NCBI RefSeq assembly: GCF_000472925.1 | Contig: NZ_AXAS01000054.1 | Coordinates: forward strand, 1 to 59,642 | Direction: 5' to 3' | DNA length: 59,642 nucleotides | Source of the DNA: Bradyrhizobium sp. Ec3.3 | Lineage (GTDB): Bacteria > Pseudomonadota > Alphaproteobacteria > Rhizobiales > Xanthobacteraceae | Part shown: positions 53,520 through 59,642 of the stretch, in pieces | How positions within the stretch are numbered: the first letter of the stretch is position 1 | Layout of the letters: the number at the start of each line of letters is the position of its first letter | Notes under the pieces: model-generated | Told to the model about the DNA's origin: nothing | The model's input: only the letters and a program-made list of their open reading frames with translations | The model's database searches: none | Program-made: the position numbers and the translations under genes

Positions 53520-53615
53520 CCAATCGTCGAATCCCATGGCGGATGCCTGTGGGTCAACGCGTGCCAGCCACGCGGGGCTCTCTTTCAGTTTGCGATCCCT
53601 GCTCGGTCGACATGA
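53520..53615 (+). pseudogene. C-terminal remnant of a histidine kinase
   Basis: IVESHGGCLWVNACQPRGALFQF matches the last ATPase segment of the giant kinases (IILAHGGKLWAEANEPRGAAFQF) and ends in a natural stop. Everything before it is lost. With the N-terminal remnant at 40318 and two full copies this shows at least one more kinase, here lying right after a response regulator gene. Alternatively it derives from an unrelated kinase of the same class. Confidence 0.65.
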
Positions 53616-53617
53616 TC

Positions 53618-53680
53618 TAGCAGCAATTGGCACGATTTGCCGAGCTTTACTCCCGGCGCCTTCGCATGTCGGTAAAGTAG
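53618..53680 (+). promoter_or_regulatory. Five-copy promoter element, copy e (broken ABM gene)
   Basis: On the plus strand: CAATTGGC, ACG, ATTTGCC, then TTTACTCCC and 17 bases later GGTAAAGTA. One base is missing in the first arm (AATTGGC, not AATTTGGC). It ends 52 bases before the ATG at 53733. Confidence 0.75.
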
Positions 53681-53732
53681 CCCATACGCCGTTCAATAGA
53701 ACGACGCACTCAAAAACTCGATGGAGACGCGA

Positions 53733-53962
53733 ATGTTTGGAACTGTCGCAACAACCAAGATAAAGGAAGGCAAAAACGCGGATTTCGAGAAGGTCGCGAC
53801 GGAGCTCGTCAAGAAGGTCAACGAAAACGAGAAGGGTACACCGATCAGGCAGCGGTCGATGCCCATCTCAGCACAGAATATTTCAAGTCACTCATGGGGG
53901 CGATGGCTGAATTCATGGACGGTAAGCCGACTATCCACTCGTTGAAGCAGGTTGGGACGTAA
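53733..53962 (+). pseudogene. ABM-family monooxygenase-like gene with internal deletion
   Basis: The ATG at 53733 (GGAG upstream) starts MFGTVATTKIKEGKNADFEK and runs to VNENEKG; the frame must then shift by one to give YTDQAAVDAHLSTEYFK and continue to IHSLKQVGT and a stop at 53960-53962. Family members have about 95-105 residues with a strand pair in between, so roughly 15-20 codons and the frame are missing at about 53837. The remaining halves are well preserved, so decay is recent. The gene keeps promoter element e. Confidence 0.7.
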
Positions 53963-54718
53963 GACGAACTACGAGACGATGTCCGCTGGTGATCCTTCGA
54001 CATATTGTGCCGTCGCGCCAATTTGGTAGTTAACGAAGCAAAGCTGATGCGGCCTCGTCGCTTCAGCCCAACGCGTCTATGGCACTCGGCCTAAGATAGA
54101 TCAGGCTGTTCGCCACGAGTCGGCGTGCCGCGCTTTCCGAGATTGGGTTGACGAAGTAGCTCGGAGCTCAGGAACGGCTCTCGCGTATTTTGGCGGATTC
54201 CTTGATGGGCGCGATCTTGTAGCGGAAAAGAGAAAAGGCCGACGGGCAGCTACGCCGGCGGCCTCCTCTTGCAACTGCCGGCTCGCAGGTCCGGTTCCGC
54301 TGCGATTCTCTGAGCACAACCAAATCTGGATTGGCGTGCACTTGGCGATCTGCATGGAGTGACGTTATCGCAGGATGACAACTGACGCCATTACACGTCG
54401 GTAGGGCGCGAATGTACGGAGAGCGAGGCGCATTACTGAATCCAGATACAGCTAATCATACGTCGGTTTATATCGATCACGAGCACCACGCAGAGGCGCG
54501 ACAGCGACAAGAGTTTCAGGCCTCCTTGATCCGGCCTGAGCAATCACAATGCGCGGTTCGAACGCCTCCACCCGGCTTGTAAATCTAGGTTTAGGCAATG
54601 CAACCAAATCTGTCATTGCGCACGACCCGCGTGGAATAGCTCGCGGTGCTCCAAATCGTCAAATTACGGGTCAGTGGCATCTTTGCGAGATTAGCCTGCC
54701 AAAGCACGCGAGGTCATA
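53963..54718. other. Long intergenic stretch, no gene seen
   Basis: About 756 bases. ORFs on either strand (for example 54101-54355, minus) lack ribosome-binding sites and protein-like composition. A partial match to the five-copy element (cgcgccaatttgg, near 54009) lacks its other parts. This could be decayed sequence. Confidence 0.45.
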
Positions 54719-55189
54719 ATGCGCGCATCAGCTTCGACTGCAGCTTTCGGACGCTTGGAGCAATTTCATCCCGAACCGGAGCTTGACACCGGACGCGCCG
54801 CTCGGCCTTTTAACGCGGCTACGCCACTCTCCCAGAAACGAAGCGAATCGGTCGGTGCCGCTCTAGCCGACGTTTCCTTCGGACCATTCCGCCTGCTTCC
54901 GACGCAGTTTCTTCTGCTGGAAGAAGACAAGCCCGTGTGCCTCGGAAGTCGTGCTCTGGAGATCCTGATTGCTCTTCTTGAACGCCGCGGTCAGCTGGTC
55001 AGTAAGCAGGACTTGATGGCTCGGGTCTGGCCCAATGTCTTCGTCGAGCCTGCGAACCTCACGGTCCATATATCCGCGCTGCGTCGCGCCCTGCGTGACG
55101 GCCGGGACGGCCATCGGTTCATCGTCAACGTCCCTGGGCGTGGCTACTGTTTCGTCGCCTCGGTCGATGTATCGGGACGTGACAACTGA
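54719..55189 (+). CDS. Stand-alone winged-helix regulator (OmpR/PhoB-type)
   Basis: 156 residues; GAGG six bases before the ATG. After a disordered N-terminus of about 50 residues comes one Trans_reg_C domain: FGPFRLLPTQFLLLEEDKPVCLGSRALEILIALLERRGQLVSKQDLMARVWPNVFVEPANLTVHISALRRALRDG. It has no receiver and no membrane or C-terminal ATPase part, as would be found in CadC-like or LuxR-type large regulators. It overlaps the FUSC gene by 23 bases, so it very likely controls the efflux operon that follows. Confidence 0.85.
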   Translation: MRASASTAAFGRLEQFHPEPELDTGRAARPFNAATPLSQKRSESVGAALADVSFGPFRLLPTQFLLLEEDKPVCLGSRALEILIALLERRGQLVSKQDLMARVWPNVFVEPANLTVHISALRRALRDGRDGHRFIVNVPGRGYCFVASVDVSGRDN

Positions 55190-57041
55190 GCGCGAGTGGC
55201 GAAGCATCCGCAGAGGCACGACCGTGGTCGCGATAACGACAGAGCAGCGGTACACTGTAGCGAATATTCCGGTCAGCTCCTGGAGCTTCGCCATCCGCGT
55301 TTGGCTGGCTACCATCCTCGCCTTGTTCGTGAGCTTTTGGCTGCAGCTCGAATCGCCGACGACAGCCGCGCTTACGGTTGCAGTTCTCGCCGAACCAACC
55401 CGCGGCCAGGCGTTGGACAAGGCAGGCTTTCGATTGCTCGCCACTGTGGTGGGCGTAACAGTGTCAATCGCAGTCACCGGCCTCTTCTCGCAGGCCAGGG
55501 ATCTGATCCTCGTGGCTTTTGCGGTGTGGCTTGGCATTTGCGTCTTTGCGGCAAAGCTCCTGGACGGCTATCGAGCTTATGCGGCGGTACTGTCCGGCTA
55601 TACGATCGCATTTATCGCGACGCAGCAGATCGATAATCCGCAGCATGTGTTTGAGTCCGGCATGGCGCGTGGCGCCGCGATCGCGGTCGGCATTCTTTCG
55701 ATCGCCGTGGTGAATACGTTCATGTTTGCTCCCAACCGTCAACCGGGCCTGGTTGCGCAGCTGGCGGCGATCCATCGCCGCGTCCGCGCGTATGCAAGCG
55801 CCGCCTTCAGCGACGAGGCAAGCAACTCGATGACGTTCCTGACGCTACTGCGCGAAATAGTGGCGCTCCGGCCAGAGATCGCAAGCCTTGTTGCGGAGTC
55901 GAGCAGCGGCTCGGTCAGGAGCGCTGCCGCCCGCAGCACCGTGGTCTCGCTAATCGCCGAATTACAGGACGCGCGGACCTTGAGCAGCAGTTGTGTCCGC
56001 GGCGGTGAAGCTCGAACAGAAGTCTCGGCACGGAGCGAGTTTGTTCGACGGGACGAAGAGGTTCGCCAAGAGCTGCTCGCCCTGAAATCGGGCAGGTGGC
56101 CGTTGCGATTGTGGCGTGCACCCCTGTATCGCTCTTATCGAATTGCCGCTGAAAGCGGTGTCCGCGCCGTCCTATGGTTTGCAATCGCCTCGGCATTCTA
56201 CGTCTGGGCCGGGTGGCCTGCAGCGAGCGTTTCGCTGTCCTTCGTAGCGCTGATGATCGGATTGGGGGCGACAACTCCAAATCCGCGCGGCTTCACCGCC
56301 GTCGCACTTGTTGCTGCGCCGATCGCAATTGTCCTGACCGGTATACTCGAGTTCATCATTCTCAATGGCGCCGACGCCTTCCCTCTACTGGCTATCGGCC
56401 TTGCGCCGTTTGTGATCGGCGCGGCACTCCTTATCACCTCCAAAACCCTTCTGTGGTCGTCACTTGGTCGCGCCATTCTACCTTTCACCATGCTCATCCT
56501 GGCGCCGAGTAATCCACAGACCTACAATCCGCAGGCCTTTCTCTTCACCTCTGTGTTCATTATCGCGGCAGCCGCGTTCCTGTTCGCAACGCAAACACTG
56601 ATTCCTCCTGTATCCGATGACAAACGCAGGAAGCAGTTTCTGGCAGAGGTCCGCAGCGAGCTGCAGGAGCCGTTCCTTCGGAAGGGAGAGGCGTTGGAAG
56701 AAGCGACGTTCCGGGACGCCTCGCGGCTAGGGCAATTTCTTGCCGCTGGGGGAGGAAAGGACAGTCGCGGCCTCGCAGAAATAATCTCCTGCTTCGATCA
56801 ATCGGCAATACTCCGGCTTTGCGATGCGAAGCTGATGGAATTCGCCGATGGGCCGCTTGCAGAGGAAGTGCGCGCGGCGATCGTCAGGCGAGATACGGCC
56901 GCGCTGCGCGCTATTGCGCACAGGCTTCGTGAACAGGCTACGCACAACGATTCGATTGAGGCAGAAGTTGCGGCGTGCCTTTCCCTGACAAGCGACATCT
57001 TCGATCGGAAACAAAATCTCGATTTCTTGGAGGCAACCTGA
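55167..57041 (+). CDS. FUSC-family aromatic acid exporter (AaeB-like)
   Basis: 624 residues from the ATG at 55167 (longer open frame from 55035 lies in the regulator gene). Two membrane bundles: about 25-190 (SWSFAIRVWLATILALFVSFWLQLESPTTAALTV, TRGQALDKAGFRLLATVVGV) and about 325-500 (GVRAVLWFAIASAFYVWAGWPAASVSLSFVA), with a cytoplasmic segment between and another of about 120 residues at the end. This is the fusaric acid resistance / p-hydroxybenzoate exporter layout. It overlaps the regulator gene and shares one base with the DUF1656 gene. Confidence 0.9.
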   Translation: MYRDVTTEREWRSIRRGTTVVAITTEQRYTVANIPVSSWSFAIRVWLATILALFVSFWLQLESPTTAALTVAVLAEPTRGQALDKAGFRLLATVVGVTVSIAVTGLFSQARDLILVAFAVWLGICVFAAKLLDGYRAYAAVLSGYTIAFIATQQIDNPQHVFESGMARGAAIAVGILSIAVVNTFMFAPNRQPGLVAQLAAIHRRVRAYASAAFSDEASNSMTFLTLLREIVALRPEIASLVAESSSGSVRSAAARSTVVSLIAELQDARTLSSSCVRGGEARTEVSARSEFVRRDEEVRQELLALKSGRWPLRLWRAPLYRSYRIAAESGVRAVLWFAIASAFYVWAGWPAASVSLSFVALMIGLGATTPNPRGFTAVALVAAPIAIVLTGILEFIILNGADAFPLLAIGLAPFVIGAALLITSKTLLWSSLGRAILPFTMLILAPSNPQTYNPQAFLFTSVFIIAAAAFLFATQTLIPPVSDDKRRKQFLAEVRSELQEPFLRKGEALEEATFRDASRLGQFLAAGGGKDSRGLAEIISCFDQSAILRLCDAKLMEFADGPLAEEVRAAIVRRDTAALRAIAHRLREQATHNDSIEAEVAACLSLTSDIFDRKQNLDFLEAT

Positions 57042-57244
57042 TGGCACACACCTTTGCAGAACTGGTGGTCGGAGGCGTCTTGATGGCGCCGCTTGTAACC
57101 TACCTGGCGGTAGCTCTTGTCGTCATCCTCGCGCTCCGACCACTTCTGCATGTCGTCGGGTTTGCGAAGGTGTTCAGTCACGCCGCAGTCGCTGAGATGA
57201 GCCTGTATGTGACGGTTATCGGCCTATTAATTCTGTTGTTCTAG
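57041..57244 (+). CDS. DUF1656 membrane protein (AaeX-like)
   Basis: 67 residues: AHTFAELVVGGVLMAPLVTYLAVALVVILALRPLL then LYVTVIGLLILLF, two membrane spans. DUF1656 proteins accompany FUSC exporters and HlyD partners in AaeXAB-type operons. The ATG shares its A with the TGA of the FUSC gene (TGATG), so translation is coupled. Confidence 0.88.
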   Translation: MAHTFAELVVGGVLMAPLVTYLAVALVVILALRPLLHVVGFAKVFSHAAVAEMSLYVTVIGLLILLF

Positions 57245-57256
57245 AGGAGGGTTACC

Positions 57257-58450
57257 ATGGACGCTGTCGTTTATGACGAAGCTGTTCAGGAAAACGCGGC
57301 GCAGACAAGCCTCGTGCGCTCGTCGCCGGTTGAGGCCAAGGAACCGGTTCGACAAACGAGCGAGTTCGACAAGGTCGCCCTAAGGGTATCGGAAGGTTGC
57401 CCGGACAACGAACAGATCGCCCTGCCTCCACTAAAATCAAAGCCGCCGCGGCGAAGTCATGGCTCGCGAACCGCGAGGCATCTGCTGCGCAAGCTGGCGA
57501 CGGTCGGCATCGCCGCCGTTGCAGCGACCGCCGCTCTCGTGACTTGGGACCAGTACAACGCCGGGCCGTGGACGCGAGATGGGCGAGTGCGAGTGCAAGT
57601 TGCAAGCGTGGCACCGGACGTTTCCGCAAAAATCAAAGAGCTGCGAGTCACCGACAATCAATTCGTTCGCAAGGGTGACATCTTGTATGTCATCGATCCG
57701 TTCGATTTCGAAGTCGCGCTGCGTGCAAACAAAGCGGCCCTACAGCAAAAGATGGCCGATTTGAACGTGAAGGAATTGCAGTCTGAGCGGCGAAGCCGCT
57801 TGTCTGATTTATCTGCGTCCGTTGAACAGAAGCAGGTCTATGAGGGAAATGCGCTCCAGGCAAAGGCCGCCGTCGATGCGGCTCAGGAGCAGGTGCGGCA
57901 GGCGGAGAACAATCTGCGGAACACCGAGGTGCGCAGTCCGGTGAATGGCATCGTCACCAATCTCATGCTCCGAAAAGGAGACTATGCGCATCAAGGTGCG
58001 GCCAACGTTTCCATCATCGACACGGACAGCTATTGGGTGGACGGCTACTTCGAGGAAACGAAGCTGGCGCGGCTGTGCGTGGGTGACCGCGCCGAGGCAA
58101 AGCTGATGGGCTTCTCTGAGCCCGTCATCGGTCACATCGCTACGGTGACCCGAGGCGTCAGCGTGTCCAATGCAGCGGCTGCGACACAGGGGCTGCCCAA
58201 CGTCGATCCGGTTTACACCTGGGTACGGCTGGCCCAGCGAGTGCCGGTCCGGATCGCGATCGATCACGTGCCGGCCGGTGTGCCTTTGGTGTCGGGTTTG
58301 ACTGCAACCGTCACGATCCGGGACGGCCAGGACGGCGGAATCGGGACGCTCTTGCAAAGAATCCGCGCCGAACTCGAGACGAGCTTCTTCGGATTGATCG
58401 GCGAAGCGTCGGCGCGACCGGGCTGCATTCCGAGCTCTTCGTCTCCCTAA
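57257..58450 (+). CDS. HlyD-family membrane fusion protein (AaeA-like)
   Basis: 397 residues with GAGGAGG before the ATG. A long, disordered N-terminus of about 70 residues (unusual) precedes one membrane span (LATVGIAAVAATAALVTWDQY). Then the barrel-sandwich halves (GRVRVQVASVAPDVSAKIKELRVTDNQFVRKGDILYVIDP and NTEVRSPVNGIVTNLMLRKGDYA) flank a coiled coil (about 160-220). It links the exporter to the outer membrane. Last gene of the operon, followed by a hairpin at 58506-58536. Confidence 0.9.
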   Translation: MDAVVYDEAVQENAAQTSLVRSSPVEAKEPVRQTSEFDKVALRVSEGCPDNEQIALPPLKSKPPRRSHGSRTARHLLRKLATVGIAAVAATAALVTWDQYNAGPWTRDGRVRVQVASVAPDVSAKIKELRVTDNQFVRKGDILYVIDPFDFEVALRANKAALQQKMADLNVKELQSERRSRLSDLSASVEQKQVYEGNALQAKAAVDAAQEQVRQAENNLRNTEVRSPVNGIVTNLMLRKGDYAHQGAANVSIIDTDSYWVDGYFEETKLARLCVGDRAEAKLMGFSEPVIGHIATVTRGVSVSNAAAATQGLPNVDPVYTWVRLAQRVPVRIAIDHVPAGVPLVSGLTATVTIRDGQDGGIGTLLQRIRAELETSFFGLIGEASARPGCIPSSSSP

Positions 58451-58505
58451 CGTAGAAAGCGGCTATTGCAGCGCATGTGACAGCGTCAGCTTTCTATCGA
58501 GTGTG

Positions 58506-58536
58506 GTGCTGCCTCTCTCGCTAAGAGAGGTGGCAC
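58506..58536 (+). terminator. 13-bp stem-loop after the efflux operon
   Basis: GTGCTGCCTCTCT, loop CGCTA, AGAGAGGTGGCAC with two G-T pairs: a 13-bp stem 55 bases after the HlyD stop. No U-tract follows. Its place fits a transcription end. Confidence 0.6.
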
Positions 58537-58688
58537 CTCTGCCGCGTCCCAAATCGTCACTCAGGATCTTTTAAGCCAAGGTTTATGTGGGGCAACCACA
58601 GCCGTACGGGAAACGACTCGCGTGCAATAGAACATAGACCTGAAGAATGCAACGCTCCTCGCAACAACTCGTTTTATGGAGTGCGCTG

Positions 58689-58997
58689 ATGAGGAGAATC
58701 GCTGTTCTGATAGTTTCTGCCGCGATTAACGCATCTACGATTCCTGCGGTCGCGGCGGGCTGCGCCTCAAACAAGAACATCGACGGCTCTTGCGCTGGCT
58801 TGGTGACGGTACAAAGCCAACTCGATAATGCCGCCGACAAAGAGAAGCGCTGTCGCGCCTACGCCACCTCATTCTATGAGTCGGTGGTATTGCGACAAGC
58901 CGCTGCCAACCGCGTCGACGGCGCGCAGGTGTTGACTGCAATCGATTCAGTGATCAACGCGTTCAACGACCTGTTGGCGACGAAGTGCGGCGGTTGA
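58689..58997 (+). CDS. Small secreted hypothetical protein
   Basis: 102 residues from the ATG at 58689 (GGAG nine bases before), chosen over the one at 58647 because it begins the signal peptide MRRIAVLIVSAAINASTIPAVAAG. The mature part has four Cys (GCASN, GSCAGL, KRCRAY, TKCGG), enough for two disulfides, and a helical region (AGLVTVQSQLDNAADKEKRC). Similar small proteins with four Cys are frequent in Bradyrhizobium; function unknown. Confidence 0.7.
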   Translation: MRRIAVLIVSAAINASTIPAVAAGCASNKNIDGSCAGLVTVQSQLDNAADKEKRCRAYATSFYESVVLRQAAANRVDGAQVLTAIDSVINAFNDLLATKCGG

Positions 58998-59183
58998 GCC
59001 CCACTATTCCTCGGAAAATCGTGATTTGCGAGGTGCTCAAATGATCCTGTTTCCTCTCTTGGCTAACTGGATGTGGTTCCAGATCTTAGCAGCGTCGCCC
59101 CTCTCACCCTCGCGCCCTCTCCTTGAGGACTCGAGCGACGCTTGCCTCTCGCTGCTGCCCATCCCATTCAATGGAGACTGAAC

Positions 59184-59417
59184 ATGACCCAGGTCTATTT
59201 CCACTGCTCCAACACGAGGAAGGTTTTTGTCGATCGCCGAGGCGCCGTAGTGGACGATCTTGCCGAGGCCCGCGATCATGCGACCCGCGTCGTGCAATCA
59301 TTTACAAATGAGCGCAGCCTCGAAGATTGGCGTGACTGGATTTTGCACGTCAGCGACGACCAGGGCGATGAGCTCTTTGTTGTCCCCTTCACTTTCGTGC
59401 TCGGCAAGCCGCACTGA
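59184..59417 (+). CDS. DUF6894-type small protein
   Basis: 77 residues from the ATG at 59184 (GGAG upstream). MTQVYFHCSNTRKVFVDRRGAVVDDLAEARDHATRVV and WRDWILHVSDDQGDELFVVPF fit the DUF6894 pattern of two beta-strands, a helix and two strands, found in many copies in rhizobial genomes. Function unknown. It lies 7 bases before the clpX-like gene, a position that suggests cotranscription. Confidence 0.7.
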   Translation: MTQVYFHCSNTRKVFVDRRGAVVDDLAEARDHATRVVQSFTNERSLEDWRDWILHVSDDQGDELFVVPFTFVLGKPH

Positions 59418-59424
59418 GGTCGCC

Positions 59425-59642
59425 ATGACAGTTCAGTCACTCTCCAATAGCACGCTATATTGCTCGTTCTGCGGCAAGAGCCAGCACGAAGTCCGCAAAC
59501 TGATCGCGGGTCCCACGGTCTTCATCTGCGACGAGTGCGTCGAGCTCTGCATGGACATCATCCGTGAGGAGAACAAGTCCTCGCTGGTGAAGTCGCGCGA
59601 CGGTATTCCGACGCCGAAGGAAATCTGCAAGGTGCTGGACGA
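59425..59642 (+). CDS. clpX: ClpX, N-terminal zinc-binding domain (cut by window edge)
   Basis: 72 residues visible. After a short leader (TVQSLSNST) the sequence LYCSFCGKSQHEVRKLIAGP then VFICDECVELCMDII is the ClpX zinc domain with all four Cys, followed by the linker to the ATPase (GIPTPKEICKVLDD). ClpX unfolds substrates for ClpP. The leader differs from what I remember of the main rhizobial ClpX, and a DUF6894 gene precedes it in place of clpP, so this may be a second copy. The ATPase part is outside the window. Confidence 0.85.
   Translation, partial: MTVQSLSNSTLYCSFCGKSQHEVRKLIAGPTVFICDECVELCMDIIREENKSSLVKSRDGIPTPKEICKVLD

Noticed and set aside
54005..54030. cgcgccaatttggtag as a sixth copy of the five-copy element
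   Set aside because: Only the first arm matches. The second arm, the TTTACTC block and the GGTCAAAT block are absent.
54101..54355. 84-codon minus-strand ORF
   Set aside because: No ribosome-binding site, no hydrophobic or domain pattern, Arg/Ser-rich composition typical of a chance frame.
1..59642. CRISPR arrays, rRNA or tRNA genes, or insertion sequences
   Set aside because: No regularly spaced repeats, no conserved RNA-gene cores and no transposase motif were seen on either strand. Short or very decayed elements could still be missed by eye.

Overview
The window reads as a chromosomal segment of a Bradyrhizobium-type alphaproteobacterium. It is GC-rich and carries many short secreted proteins, class III nucleotide cyclases with the conserved start IAAIFAADIAGYS, FixJ-type regulators, a perfect FixK/FNR-like box, and the start of a rhizobial-type ClpX at the right edge. 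Genus is inferred from protein style only; no search was run. I saw no tRNA, rRNA, CRISPR array or intact insertion sequence.

Left part (1-13.2 kb), accessory-looking: a decayed Crp/Fnr regulator, two paralogous membrane cyclases (one with a C-terminal secreted-type domain, one with TPR repeats), a DUF1036 protein, TPR proteins, a zinc-ribbon protein, a frameshifted TPR gene and several small secreted proteins. Two unlisted short ORFs (2667-2801, 6196-6303) lie upstream of the cyclases. A palindrome, TGACCCAAATGGGTCA, or close variants of it, occurs five times here, always between genes.

13.2-18.6 kb: an epoxide hydrolase / isochorismatase-like / glyoxalase operon with a divergent HxlR regulator, another alpha/beta hydrolase, a muconolactone-isomerase-like secreted protein and a Bfd-type ferredoxin.

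18.7-33.9 kb, all on the minus strand, a respiratory and acyl-CoA block: cydAB (cyanide-insensitive type), a type II NADH dehydrogenase, a seven-gene acyl-CoA operon (YWTD propeller, hydroxyacyl/carnitine dehydrogenase-like, two acyl-CoA dehydrogenases, two crotonases, a CaiB-type CoA transferase), and a PQQ-dependent membrane dehydrogenase preceded by a 49-residue PqqA precursor gene.

34.4-53.6 kb, a signalling block: two giant paralogous proteins (1961 and 1972 residues: protein-kinase-like domain, AAA ATPase, helical repeats, GAF, two PAS, histidine kinase), a three-gene two-component operon on the opposite strand, a stand-alone receiver, a FixJ/NarL-type regulator, and remnants of further kinase copies.

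The main discovery is a promoter-like element of about 62 bp in five copies (21.2, 30.9, 33.8, 45.3 and 53.6 kb). Each has the same orientation relative to the gene it precedes and fixed internal spacing: CAATTTGGC, 3 bases, ATTTGCC, then TTTACTCGC, then GGTCAAAT. It precedes cydAB, the acyl-CoA operon, pqqA-gcd, a small secreted protein beside the second giant kinase, and a broken monooxygenase gene just after the FixJ-type regulator. I infer one regulon joining non-pumping electron routes, probably controlled by the kinases and regulator encoded between the sites.

Right part (54.7-59.6 kb): a winged-helix regulator with an aromatic-acid efflux operon (FUSC, DUF1656, HlyD), two small proteins and the 5' end of clpX.
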